Assembly: GCF_047948215.1 (NCBI RefSeq)
Contig: NC_134464.1
Coordinates: forward strand, 33,169,020-33,233,019
Length of the DNA: 64,000 nt
Source: Lycorma delicatula
Taxonomy: Eukaryota > Arthropoda > Insecta > Hemiptera > Fulgoridae
Direction of reading: 5' to 3'
Part shown: positions 1 through 10,104 of the stretch, one piece after another
How positions within the stretch are numbered: position 1 is the first letter of the stretch
Layout of the letters: each line of letters begins with the position of its first letter
The notes under the pieces: generated by a model
Told to the model about the DNA's origin: nothing
Seen by the model: the letters and a program-made list of their open reading frames with translations, nothing else
The model's database searches: none
Translations under genes and position numbers: made by a program

Positions 1-460
1 TTCCGTCTTACAAATAATATTAGTGCTGATCTGTATAATGGAAATGAAGAAAATATAGTTGCATTTCTACACGCCAGTGGACTTCTTAAAAGTCTATAAA
101 ATGAAAGTTTAAAGTTGTGATAAAAGATACTCTAAGCGGTAGTTTATATATATATATATAAAGAAAGAAATGGTATTGATAAGTTTAATTTTAATTTTAA
201 TTTCATGGTCTTTTGAGAACCTTATCTCAAATTTTAATATCGGGGCCCTTTACACCCCGTAAGTGTTTGTGATTGTCCTTGTCTTTTATGTCTTAAATGT
301 TTTGTGTAGTTTGTGCTTTTAAATAAAATGTAGGGCCCTTTACACCCTTACATATGACGATCCAGATGGTGATAGTAATTTCTTTTAAAGATTGTGACGA
401 GGGCTAATGACCTTAGCCGTCGATGCCCGTAAAATTCCAGATAAAAAAAAATAAAAAATA
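1..460 (+). mobile_element. 3' end of a non-LTR retrotransposon (LINE), 5'-truncated by the window edge
   Basis: An open frame runs from base 1 to a TAA at 97-99 and ends ...VAFLHASGLLKSL. An 'FL...GL..' ending is usual for ORF2 of RNase H-bearing LINEs (I/LOA-like groups). A ~340-bp 3' UTR follows. It contains the 15-bp block GGGCCCTTTACACCC twice (243-257 and 333-347) and ends in a 'gacgagggctaatgacctta' type segment and an A-rich tail at 442-460. The C-terminal codons, then UTR, then A-tail order is what a LINE 3' end looks like. The clade is inferred from the C-terminal pattern only. The element probably continues to the left of the window. Confidence 0.6.
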
Positions 461-597
461 TTTATTTGTAAACTTCGTAATGATATATGAGGACTGGTAG
501 AAATGAAACGCACATTCGCTCATAACTTGCAAATGAAAAGAGATAATCAAATGAAACAAATATGTCATACAAATATATTTGCTACAAGAACTTATAC

Positions 598-918
598 TTA
601 TTTTTTCATATAATCACCATTTAAAATTACAAATTTCTCCCAACGGTGAACCAGTTTAACCGTTCCGTCAGTGAAGAGTGTTGATGATCTTTCCTTGATC
701 TACGACCTCACTTTGTCCTTTCTTTCATCATCTGTACTAAAATGAATATAACTTAATATCCCTCTTTAATATCGAAAAGAAGTAAGAATCGCAGGGAACC
801 AATTCTTCTGACTATACTTGGGGTGGAATAATTCAAATTTTAACTTCACAACCGCCTCAACATTTTTAAGAGAGCTGTGTGAACAAGCATTATTATTGTA
901 GAACTATCGACCGGGTAG
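598..918 (-). pseudogene. Mariner-family transposase C-terminal relic
   Basis: Read on the minus strand, the last codons are VKLVHRWEKFVILNGDYMKK plus a stop (TTA at 598-600 on the + strand). This matches the usual mariner ending '..L..RW.KCIEL.GDYVEK'. Upstream, FELFHPKYSQKNWFPAILTSF-like codons correspond to the mariner block 'fellpHPpYSPDLAPsDyfLF', and VHTALLKML corresponds to 'aHta..v'. An in-frame stop after the HPKYS block and loss of the Asp expected in 'PSDY' show that it is dead. The N-terminal DNA-binding half was not found nearby, so this is a truncated fossil. Family assignment is good; subfamily is unknown. Confidence 0.72.
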
Positions 919-929
919 ATTATTGAACA

Positions 930-1130
930 TGACAAACAGATCTTCTGAGATGTTTTATCATGTACTTCTTATCAGTTACCCTTACCATGCAGACTTGAAC
1001 CAATATGTGTTACGGTTCCGCCTGGCAGTTGATGAGCTGTGCGTCTGCGGAGGTCCAGTCGAACGAACATCATGTCTTCGTATTTGTGTTCGAACATCAT
1101 AGTACATTATTAAGTACTTTTTCCATATCT
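930..1130 (+). mobile_element. LINE ORF2 C-terminal fragment (Cys-rich tail)
   Basis: The + strand reads ...YHADLNQYVLRFRLAVDELC then VCGGPVERTSCLRIC. This resembles the C-terminal 'YL.RF.l..d..C.CG...et..H.l..C' block at the end of ORF2 in R1/I-like LINEs. It is short, lies against the mariner relic in opposite orientation, and has no recognisable 3' UTR. The histidine expected in the Cys/His cluster is not seen, so the call is tentative. Confidence 0.45.
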
Positions 1131-1354
1131 AGAAATGCTATGTAGGTTGTTTAATTCTTCCTAATTTGATTTTTAAGATTATCTTGAGGAATAGAGCTCT
1201 TATACCATTCTCTTTCTGCAATATAACTGCTTTTCATCAAATACAACCAATACCATACATTCTTTCTGCCAGTAAACTACTTTACAGAATATTTTTTTTA
1301 TGTATTAAATATTAAAACTAATAGTGTACTAGTTTTCACATTTATCTAGTCCTG

Positions 1355-1382
<28 letters not shown>
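1355..1382. repeat. Poly-T tract, 28 bp
   Basis: An uninterrupted run of T. It could be the fossil poly(A) tail of a minus-strand retroelement, but the flanking sequence does not identify one. Confidence 0.8.
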
Positions 1383-1385
<3 letters not shown>

Positions 1386-2119
1386 TTCTTACTACCAATT
1401 AAATTGTTTTAAAGATCAGAGGGTATTCCTCCAATCACGAATGTTTTGCATGCTAATATAAAAATTTTATTAGTATCCATACATCATAGTACATAACAAA
1501 GATAAATGTTTGAATTTTATACCATATTAAAGGTAATTCTGGATTGAGAATGGTCCTGCTGGGCGCAGTTAATCATCTGTCAACTGTATTTGAATTAAAA
1601 TAAAAGTAGTGAAATGTTTGGTGATATACTATGGATAAAATAATGTTTAAATTTATAAATAAAATTAAAAAAATATAAAATAAAAAGTAACAAAATATTT
1701 TGTCAGTCAGAAATATTCCTGCAGCATTTAGTTGTTGGTTAATTTGTTAATAATAAAACTATGCTACCCCTTTTTCATTTGGTATACCCAACAGGCCTAT
1801 AATAGATTAGTTCCTAATTATGTAGCGGTAAAATTGGGATGGGAGAAGATCATGAATCCCAAGAGGGACTCTTATCATTATATACCTCTTAGGTTCATGC
1901 TCCTGTTTTGTTTCTCATGCTTGTGGGAGAGTCTGCCGTCTCCCTATTTCCTCTCCTCCTTCCCATGTCCTTGTTTTCTTCTTCCTGATAATATAACAAG
2001 GAAGCCCGATTTCCAGGGAAGCAGTTATCCCAACAAAAGGTCCACTCTCTCTAGGCTCATATCTATTTCATAAATATACTATACTTTACTTTATACTATA
2101 CTTTTATACTATACTATAC
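1383..2119. other. Unassigned AT-rich stretch with an unrecognised 113-codon frame
   Basis: A + strand frame at 1732-2073 (113 codons) is richer in C than its surroundings but shows no recognisable domain, and no splice signals support it. It ends in an ACTAT/ACTTT-type simple repeat at 2075-2123, directly before the hAT zinc finger. The 5' terminal inverted repeat of the hAT element should lie here but I could not see it. Confidence 0.5.
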
Positions 2120-3015
2120 TTTTGGGTTTACCAGTACTGAAATAAATGAAGAAGAAAGCCCCCTGTGTGTCATTTGCTCAAAAGTTTTGGCAGCAGACAG
2201 CATGAAACCTAAAAACGTTAAACCACATTTGGAAACGCTTCATAGTGAGTACGTTAACAAACTCTGAGAATTCTTCGAATTAAAATTAAAATCATATAAA
2301 AAGCAAACATAATTTTTTAAAAAAACTTTGTAAATGAAAAAGCTTTACTTGCTTCTTACAATGTTTCATATAAAATAGTCAGATGTCAAAACCTTCACAC
2401 CATTGGTAAAGAGCTTATTTTGTCAGCTGCAATTGCGATTGTAGAAACTACGTTCGGAGATAGTTTTGTGAAACAATTGCAATCCATACCTATCAAATGA
2501 TACTGTTGCCAGTCGAATTGGTGGTATGGCAGAAGATGTACTGCATTAGCTTTTCGGGTAGTTGCGTGATAAATTGTTTTCAATTCAGCTAATAAAGGTG
2601 CTCACTTCATTGCCTATGTTCATTTTTGTGATGGTATATCAGCAGTAGAAGAACTAATTTTCTACAAACCAATAGAATTCAAAGCAGTAGCACTCACACT
2701 ATTTGCAATTATAGATGATTTCATGAACGAGGCAAACATATAGTGGAAAGATTGCGTCAGAATATGCAGCAATGGCGCTCGTTCAATGTCTGGAATACTT
2801 CCAAATAGTATAAGCACTTGTGAAATAAAAAGTTTCACAGCGTATCTGGACACATGCATGATCTACAGAGAAGCTCTGGCTTCCGAAGAAATGAGTCCTG
2901 GTCTGAATATTGTACTAATTACGGTTGTAACCGTAGTAAATGATATAAAAAAGTTATCCCTAAAATCAAGAATATTTTTTCCACTTTGTAAAGACGTGGG
3001 TGCAGTAGAACCTGA

Positions 3016-3475
3016 CACCGTAGGGGGAAGACATCCACCATGTAACAGTTGCGGTCGCCACGCCACGCCCTCTGTACCTAGCCCATATGGGCTTTACCGG
3101 AGGTCATTTTCAAAACCCCAAGGCTGAGAGATGCAAAAGGCATCTCTCAGCCTTGGTCTTGCCTCAGTAACGATGCGAATGCCACATGAGACATTCCCAT
3201 TAGTGTACTACTATGCCTAAAAAAACAACAAAACTAAAAACAAAAAACATCTTATGTTAGTCTCAAACAAGACTGAATAAACAAAAATAAAGAAAGGACT
3301 GAAATACATATCGAACCGACAGATAGCCTCCGTGCGTATCAACTCATACTTTGAACAAACGTACAGAACATGATGTACATCGTCCAATTGTCCGCATTGC
3401 GGACACATTCTGCAGCCTGTCCCGGAAAGCGCCATGTCCAGAAAAATATTGGGTCACGTACTAATTCGGGTGTAC
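3016..3475 (-). mobile_element. LINE 3' fragment (ORF2 C-terminus plus 3' UTR) inserted in the hAT element
   Basis: A minus-strand frame at 3435-3217 starts ALSGTGCRMCPQCGQLDDVH and continues HVLYVCSKYELIRTEAIC. This is the C-x2-C...H-x4-C type cluster that closes ORF2 of R1/I-like LINEs. The GC-richer DNA below it (3216 to about 3016) is taken as its 3' UTR and holds a perfect 17-bp hairpin. hAT coding homology stops on one side and resumes on the other, which shows insertion into the older transposon in opposite orientation. Exact ends and target duplication are not resolved. Confidence 0.6.
3118..3156. repeat. Perfect hairpin, 17-bp stem, 5-nt loop
   Basis: The arm CCAAGGCTGAGAGATGC (3118-3134) is exactly reverse-complemented at 3140-3156, with loop AAAAG. 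It lies inside the 3' UTR of the LINE fragment. A 'gcccatatgggc' palindrome lies about 30 bp away. Confidence 0.9.
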
Positions 3476-3540
3476 CCTCGCAATAAAATAGTTACGCTGT
3501 ATGGGTGCAGTACATTCAATGTTACTATTTTATTGCGAGG
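3476..3540. repeat. 65-bp inverted repeat, 20-nt arms
   Basis: CCTCGCAATAAAATAGTTAC (3476-3495) and the right arm (3521-3540) are reverse complements except for one mismatch, around a 25-nt spacer. It sits at the junction where the LINE fragment ends and hAT homology resumes. It could be a miniature inverted-repeat element. Confidence 0.8.
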
Positions 3541-4542
3541 CAAGATGGTTATCACGTGGGAAATTTTTGCAACGTGTTTATAATTATGAGATGAAATTGC
3601 CATTTTTCTAGAAGAGGATAACTGACCGGAAGGCGAGAACTTTCTATACGGTTTATTTGTGCAGAATTGAGCTACTTGGTCCACATATTCGAGAAATTAA
3701 ATACCTTGAATCTTCAACTGCAAGGAGAAAATACATACATGTTGGATACGAGTGATAAAGAAAATTGGAATTTTGGAGCAGAAATTTAAAGAACAAAAAC
3801 CTTAAAATGTTTTCAAATGTGGATGAATGTGTTAAAACTTATAAGAATGAAGAACGACATTTGAAAGTTGTTTTTGTAACCATTGAAAGTCATTTAGCCA
3901 TGCCCAAAGAATTTTAAAAAGTATTTTCTTGCTGACGACAACTTGATAGCAATAAAAAGTTAAAGAGTTAAATCGATTATTGATCCATTTCAAAATACTC
4001 CCAAAGGGCTTTCAACTGCCGAAGAAAAAATCTTCACAGACTTCATGGCAAGTGGCAAAATCAAAAGACAATTTAGAATTTCTTTGAATTTCGAGTAGGG
4101 CTAGATGATGAGTTTTCTACACTGAAAACAAGAGTATTTCGTATACTATTACCATTTTCAACATCCTACCTTTGCGAAACCGGATATTCTGCGGTGGCTG
4201 TTTGGAATAAAAAAATATAGATCTCAGCTAAATATAGAAAAAGAACTCGGTGTCTATTTTTAATATTAAACATTCCTTCGATAAACTTTTTTCTGTAAGA
4301 CAGTCCCAAGGGAGTCACTAATAATTATTAAACTAGTATTTAATTTCGTATTTATCAGTTAATTGTTAAATACGCGGTGCAGTACTGATACAATCCTATT
4401 TATAAGTGTATTATATCAGTGTACATGTGTATTTTATTATTTATTATGTCAGAATGTATTTTTTTTTTTTGCTTTCCTTTCAATAAATTAATAGATTTCT
4501 TTAATAATATTTTCTTTTCGATATGCTCGCGCCCTCCATTTA

Positions 4543-4593
4543 GTGTTATCACGCCCCGCCAGGAAAGCGTGCCCCACAGGTTGAGAAACTCTG
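4543..4593 (-). repeat. hAT-type 3' terminal inverted repeat
   Basis: Read on the minus strand from 4593 inward it begins CAGAGTTTCTCAACCTGTGG and continues into GGC/GGGG-rich sequence. This is the typical 'CAG.G.TTCTCAACCTGTGGGGC' start of many animal hAT elements. The matching 5' repeat was not found, so the 8-bp target duplication cannot be verified (candidate after the 3' end: TCATAGTG). Confidence 0.7.
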
Positions 4594-4849
4594 TCATAGT
4601 GAGTAAGGTTGAACAATTAGGATGTTCAGGAGCCCAGAAAGTCCAGAAAGGATACACAAATAAAAGGTAAAACAATTTGGCCACCCCTATATTATTGTAT
4701 GGATCGAAGGCCCATAAATTATCTTCTCGATATAAATAATTAATAATATCCGCCAAAATTAAATTCTAAGAGTGGCTCGGGGATGCGCAACGATTGATCG
4801 ATTACACTTATGAAATGACTTAAAATTGTCAGCATACACAATGAAATTA

Positions 4850-5285
4850 CAGAAAATAAGCTGAAGTAATATGATCACTTATATAGGATAAACGAGGAGA
4901 TATCTAAGAAGATCTGGAAGTAAAATCTGCAAGGGACTAGAGATCTTAGGATATGAAAACATTGATGCAGTATCGGCTGCTCAACCTATCCGATGAAAGA
5001 AAGAATAATAAGAATAAGACATAATTCTTAAATCCATCTGGATATATGGGATTGAGCTTTTGGGTATTTCAAATCGCAGCATCGAAATACATCGATTTCT
5101 CACAATTCAAGTTATCTAGTAATTTCACAGTGCCCAAAGAAAATAAGTACTTCTAAAGTAACGACAACTTAGAAGCTATAAACGTTACCGAAATTAGTGA
5201 AACACCTAAAAAATTGAAACGACTTTATTCTAAGGACTTATTTTGTAAACTAATACATAACAACTCATCGATGAATAAACGTTAG
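4850..5285 (+). pseudogene. Jockey-clade LINE ORF2 C-terminal relic
   Basis: KSIWIYGIELLGISNRSIEI (about 5032-5091) matches the jockey block 'LKPIWTYGIQLWGTASNSNIEILQRF', and HRFLTIQV follows. Further on, TPKKLKRLYSKDL (about 5200) resembles the jockey terminus '..RLKR..P.DL'. Frames shift between the blocks and stops are frequent. The polymerase core is missing. A better-preserved relative lies at 26164-27090. Confidence 0.65.
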
Positions 5286-6424
5286 AGTGATTTCAGTAGG
5301 TTCTCAATAAAAAAAAATCATAATCGGAAAATTTAAAAAATGACGATGTTTTTCATTGGCAGCAGAAATGATAGGTGTGAAAGGAAGTTTTTATAATCAA
5401 AGGCCTTCCTTTCCATTCCAGATACGATCTACCTTTTGGTGTCCCGATAATTTACAGTCTGTTTCTCAACGGCTAAGCGTTAGATACCTCGTTATTTATT
5501 TTGTACTCCTTCTTTATCATAGTGTATTATTTTTTTTAGTCTATGATCCTACTCTATACAGTATTGTGCCTATCTCATTTCAATATTAAATATTAATTTA
5601 GTATTGATAAAATTTTGTTTAATAGTTTTATTTAATAAAAAAACCAAAATACCAAAACGTAAATCATTAGAAAATAGTGAAAGTATCTCCTTAGAAATCA
5701 TTATTCAGTGACATCCGGTTCTCTAGAACCACGGATTAAATTATTGTAAAATAGAATAAGATTATTTTTTTTAAATGTATGAGATATAAGAAATATGTAG
5801 AAACTAGAAGATTAGCACAGAAGAGAAAAAATGGAAAGTAACATCAAACCAGTCAGTCAAATAACTGATGATTCCCCTTCCCAAAAAAAGTAAATATTTT
5901 CTCTGAATATCACTAATATGATATTTATGAATCTACCATACTTCAGGTCATTACCGTTTGTAGCACCAAATATAATGATTTTATTTTAAATGTTCATTTC
6001 AGACTTTATTATATTTAAGCGCGCATGCAAATCTACTAAAGTAGGAATGTGTAAAATTACTGATAAATTGTTTTACTAATTATCTTGTTCGGTACATTGA
6101 TTATTTTCTAATGTTAAAATACTAATAACCAGCTTCGTATAGAAATATTGGAATCTGGGTATACAAAGGGCTATATTTAAATCATTTTAAGTGGAACTAA
6201 TTTTAATTAACAACATTATTATGTGAAATTAGCTATATGAGGAAAGTGATATAAATATCTATTGCTTTCGTGGTCCTTTTTCATAACGAAAATAAAAAAT
6301 ACATATATAAATAAATTATTATTAATTTTAATATTATTTTGTGAAGAAAGGTTATTATTTTTAATTTTTTTTAAATTATAAAATTACTCAAAAATTCTCC
6401 TATTTATAGATTTATGATGAAATA

Positions 6425-6464
6425 AAAAAAAGGAATAATAATAATTATTATTATTCCTTTTTTT
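6425..6464. repeat. Perfect 40-bp palindrome, no loop
   Basis: Half-site AAAAAAAGGAATAATAATAA (6425-6444) is followed directly by its exact reverse complement (6445-6464). It is built on an AAT triplet repeat and may come from replication slippage or foldback of an (AAT)n tract. Confidence 0.9.
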
Positions 6465-6541
6465 AAAATAATAATAATTATTATATTATTTTTATCGTTC
6501 CCTGAATAAGGAAAATTAACACATCTCAGTGCCGGTACTGC

Positions 6542-6580
6542 GAGAGAGAGAGAGAGAGAGAGTGAGAGAGTGTGTGTGTG
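6542..6580. repeat. (GA)n/(GT)n compound microsatellite
   Basis: GA dinucleotides to about 6570 pass into GT to 6580. An unrecognised 63-codon frame starts at 6572 inside it. Confidence 0.85.
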
Positions 6581-7023
6581 AACGCACAGACACCTTTTTT
6601 GTCTGCACCCAGTATGTCCAAAACATTCTCATTGGGGGAGTCTTATTCCCCTAACAATGAAATTTTGATAGATAAGGAGACTTGGGAGTGTACGATGAAC
6701 GAATTTGAAGACATAAGAAGGAGAAGGAATGGTTACCAGACTCCTAGGTGGGTTGAAAGGTAGTATTAATGTGCGGTTGCTCTAAGACAGCACACAGTAC
6801 TGAAATAATGCGAAAGCGGTACCAGCCTGGGGAAAACGTGTGTGAAAGAGTGGTTTTTAGCGGTAAGAATCCCACATGACCACCACATTACCACGATAAC
6901 ACCACGTCTGGTGGCTTTTGGAAAATAATAATAATAATTCTACCCTATTCGTACTAAAGGGCATTTGTATGTGTGTCTGTGTGTGTGTGTGTCCGTCTCC
7001 CTTAGCTTAGCTAAAATGTTCCG

Positions 7024-7095
7024 GAATGTACCGATAACTAGCGGAAAATCCCGTTTCGTTAGTACATATCTCGTGGTGGTCAGGTGTATACTTGT

Positions 7096-7140
<45 letters not shown>

Positions 7141-7220
7141 TATTATTATTCTTTATTGATGTGATCGTTTTTCTTCGTAATGTACCGATCACTAGCGGAA
7201 AATCCCGATTCGTTAGTATC
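7024..7220 (+). repeat. Direct repeat of a ~42-bp block flanking (TA)n
   Basis: 'aatgtaccgat.actagcgg' continuing 'aaaatcccg.ttcgttagta' occurs at about 7024-7065 and again at about 7179-7220, with only a few differences. Between them lies a (TA)n run (about 7102-7135). It may be a tandem remnant of an interspersed repeat. Confidence 0.75.
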
Positions 7221-7974
7221 AATTTCTACAGTTAAATTTCTAATTTAACTTTCGTTATATCAAATTTCATCATTAAAAAAATATTTTTAAACAAGAGGTA
7301 ATCAATTTTGGACACCTGACATTCCTATTCCGAGATGCCACCCGCCAGTGCAACCCACTCAAAGATCCTAGATGTAGAGGGCGTCCCCACGGAACGCCTC
7401 TGCAGCTAATAATAATATATTATTTTTTTATTATTATTATTATTTAATTATATATTATTTAACTAATAAAGATAATATTTATGATTTTTGAAGTACAGTA
7501 ATTTAAATTTCAAACTTCTTTTTACTTTTCTTCGAATTAAAAATTTAGTAAAGCATTTTTCTTCTTTTTTTTTCAAAGATTATGATCATTCTTTAAAAAA
7601 AATTACCTAAGTGATACCTAATTGTAATAAATTTATTTTATTTATGAAGTTTTCAATGTTCATTTCCTTAAGAGATGAGAATATTTGTTATTTATTAATT
7701 TTAATTTGCCAGCTGAATAAATTTACATAAAAAAAATTATTACATTCAATTAAAATAATTATTAAAAAAAAAAAAATTGACCCGACACTAAGACCATTTA
7801 ATGTGATGCACGTATATAGAATTATAAAATTTTCACTGTTCCTACCGATATTATATATAATGTATATTGGATCTGAAAGATATGATTTTATTAATGGTAT
7901 TACATATCTTGAACAGAAACTAACAATAATAGCTCTACAGAAAACCACTATAACATCATCTAACTTGAAGTAAA

Positions 7975-8225
7975 CATATAGAATATCAGAATTCTAACTA
8001 TCCCTACCTACCCACCGGTCAACGAAAAAACATTTTTGTCAATTTTCTGACCGATTTTTTGTTTGGAAAGTTTTTTTCAATATCATGGTACCACCGTGAC
8101 AAACAGCTGCGTCGATTACAATATTTATTTTAATCGGATTGATAGGAAAAATTATTACGCGCGAACGAACATAAAAAAGAATATACGGGTCGAATTCATA
8201 ACCTCCTTTTTGAAGTCGGTTAATT
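7975..8225 (+). repeat. Unclassified interspersed-repeat relic
   Basis: The phrases 'ctgaccgattttttg' and 'gaagtcggttaatt', with GC-richer content than the flanks, resemble non-coding transposon ends that recur in arthropod genomes and in this window near 33 and 50 kb. It lies in the presumed last intron, about 200 bp before the host exon. Confidence 0.35.
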
Positions 8226-8424
8226 AAATTTACGTTAAAATACTTTTAAATTGCATGAGGAATATACACACTCTAACATGTGGGAATATTTTTGTAGTCT
8301 TCATTGTGTAAAATTCTTATTCTTAATGTTTAAACTTTGTATCTAGAACGTTTCATAGAATCTATTTATAAAAGTTACTGGTGTTTAATTATTTGATCTT
8401 TATCAATACTAATTTTTTTTTCAG

Positions 8425-8717
8425 ATATAACTGATACAGATGCTGTAGCTAATTATATAAGGAAATTTAGCCCGATTTATCCAAAAATTACAAATCGTAT
8501 AACGGTACTTAATTCTATAATATCAACAACAATAAGTCCAGTGACTGAAGGTACTACGCATCATACGGAATACACTACAGCCTTTACTAACACCACAAAT
8601 GTCACTACTGCTAGTCCAGAAATAAGTACGACAACCGAAAAAGGAAGTGCAGCAAAATTACGATGTATATCTTCTTTAGTATTGTTTATAATCCTTTACT
8701 TATTGCAGTTATGGTGA
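8425..8717 (+). CDS. NT5E-like: Terminal exon of an ecto-5'-nucleotidase (CD73/apyrase family), GPI-anchor type C-terminus
   Basis: The enzyme hydrolyses extracellular nucleoside 5'-monophosphates (or di/triphosphates in apyrase relatives) at the outer plasma membrane. The exon follows the acceptor 'aatttttttttcag' ending at 8424. Its first two bases complete a split codon. 96 codons then run to TGA at 8715-8717. Residues 1-28 (ITDTDAVANYIRKFSPIYPK...) match the end of the 5'-nucleotidase C-terminal domain, compare human '..DINVVSTYISKMKVIYPAVEGRIK'. Residues 32-70 form a Thr/Ser-rich stalk with sites NTT and NVT. Small residues G73-S74-A75-A76 come before the basic/hydrophobic tail 77-96 (KLRCISSLVLFIILYLLQLW), as expected for GPI attachment. 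This tail replaces a transmembrane/cytoplasmic end. Catalytic residues lie in earlier exons that I could not find. The coding frame is intact, unlike everything else here. Family is fairly sure; substrate preference is not determinable. Confidence 0.82.
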
Positions 8718-8777
8718 AAGTAATTAAAAATATTTGAAAATACTTGAAAATGGTGTACTATTTGATTTTATTGCAAG

Positions 8778-8783
8778 AATAAA
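8778..8783 (+). terminator. Poly(A) signal AATAAA, 3' end of the 5'-nucleotidase transcript
   Basis: The canonical hexamer lies 61 bp after the stop codon, in 'gcaagaataaagaaaa'. Further AATAAA copies at 8843-8848 and 8857-8862 could be alternatives, though such hexamers are common by chance in this AT-rich DNA. Confidence 0.55.
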
Positions 8784-8889
8784 GAAAAATTTTTTTCTGT
8801 ATTTTTTAACAATATATATAATAAATTTTGATAAAAATAACAAATAAAAATGTTTAAATAAAATATGTAAACATCGTTTAATGTAGGAA

Positions 8890-10104
8890 GAAGCTTTAGT
8901 GTTGATTGGTTAAAAATTAAACGGGAATGAGCTAATCCAATGCTGATAGCTAAAAATAAATAATGATTACTTCCCTTTATACGCCATTGAATTTAACACA
9001 TCCTCACAGCAAACACACCATAATTAATCGATGTATTTGTCTTTAATTTGATGTCATATTAATTCCTCGGAAAATCCTAACTATGAAATTCATATCATAA
9101 TTGTAACTATGAACCTTTCACACGTAGAAACTTAATTTTAAAGCTTATCAAACATGATTAATTAGTAAGACAATTCAATTATTTGCTAATTATTTTAAAT
9201 ATTAGCTGAATTTATATTTTACTGCAAAAAAATAGGCACAAAAACAAATCAACTTTAATGTTTGTTCCTGATAAATTCTTAGTTCATGATAATATTTTAT
9301 TTGTTAATATAAAAAATTATCTATTATTAATAATTTACTGAATAAATATTTTATTGGTTTTTTTCGATTACATATATTAATAATAAATTTATATTTGGAA
9401 GGGAATCACATAAATATTGTTTTATTTTCCACCAAACATTAATTGCATAAATTTTATATTACAAACAGATAGGGAATAGAGTCAAGCTTCTTGATACAAC
9501 AAACAACTTGTAATTATAATTCCAACCACAAAAATGTACTGAATAAATACAACGAATGGGTTTTTATTTCCTAAGTTTTAATATGCTTTCCTAAGCGCAA
9601 ACATTCCAATTTTACTCCTAGATCAAAATTTATAAGAAAAATTCGTATTTATTTTTGAAAAAAACACAATTTTTTATTTTAGTCTATTTAGAAACTTTTA
9701 CGCTAAAAAACATATGATAAATAAAGAAAAAAAGATTGAAATTTATTTGAGTTTAATTTTTGTTAAACATCAATCAATCTTTTTAATAACAATGAGATTA
9801 TAAAATTAAAAATAACATTCCATGGTTCCGTGGTTTTCATGGTGTATTAATAAGCATTTTTTAAATTATTTTGTTTTGTAATTTTAACTTAAAAATTCAA
9901 TGTACTGCAAGAATTTAAAAAAGGATAGAAAAGAGTTTTTACGCATTCTTAAATATCGTGAAGGTTACAGAATTAAATGTTTTACGATTAAAGAACTTTA
10001 TTGAAAAGCTTGATTTTTTCGAATTAATTGTAATTATTTATTTTCTTTTAAAATTCTTTTAGGATTACAAAAAAGTTAATCTTTATTAATACGTTTTATG
10101 TATA
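8890..10104. other. AT-rich intergenic DNA, nothing recognised
   Basis: Low-complexity sequence with only short chance frames. No splice-flanked exon, RNA gene or transposon domain is visible. Confidence 0.6.

Larger units (their letters stand above)
2120..4593 (+). pseudogene. Dead hAT transposase of the ZBED/SCAND3-like group, with a nested LINE insertion
   Basis: A BED-type zinc finger is encoded at 2125-2262: GFTSTEINEEESPLCVICSK, then KVLAADSMKPKNVKPHLETLH. C-V-I-C and H-4-H supply the metal ligands. Pieces of the hAT core follow: ASLLASYNVSYKIVR, SAAIAIVETTFGDSFVKQLQ, WKDCVRICSNGARSMSGI, then VVTVVNDIKKLSLKSRIFFP and LCKDVGAV up to about 3010. After the foreign insert, LSYLVHIFEKLNTLNLQLQG (about 3665-3725) and the C-terminal dimerisation block LPFSTSYLCETGYSAV (about 4149-4195) continue in the family's order. 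Stop codons and frameshifts occur throughout, including inside the C-terminal block, so no product is made. The + strand 3' terminus at 4593 carries a hAT-like inverted repeat. The length fits a nearly complete autonomous element. Confidence 0.85.
5290..7974. other. Probable intron of the 5'-nucleotidase gene: AT-rich, low-complexity, no recognisable gene
   Basis: No upstream 5'-nucleotidase exon is recognisable here (the expected GGDGF-type block was looked for). It holds a perfect 40-bp palindrome, GA/GT microsatellites, a duplicated ~40-bp block flanking a (TA)n tract, and an unrecognised frame at 6572-6763. A slightly GC-richer patch at 7300-7410 has no assignment. Confidence 0.5.

Noticed and set aside
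1732..2073. 113-codon + strand frame as a possible gene
   Set aside because: No domain, no splice or poly(A) context, and Cys/Phe/Leu-rich composition from a C/T-rich patch.
2236..2250. TCATAGTGAGTA also occurs beside the hAT 3' end at 4594, suggesting a target duplication
   Set aside because: The first copy lies inside the BED zinc-finger codons (…LHSEYV), so it is coding sequence and not a flank.
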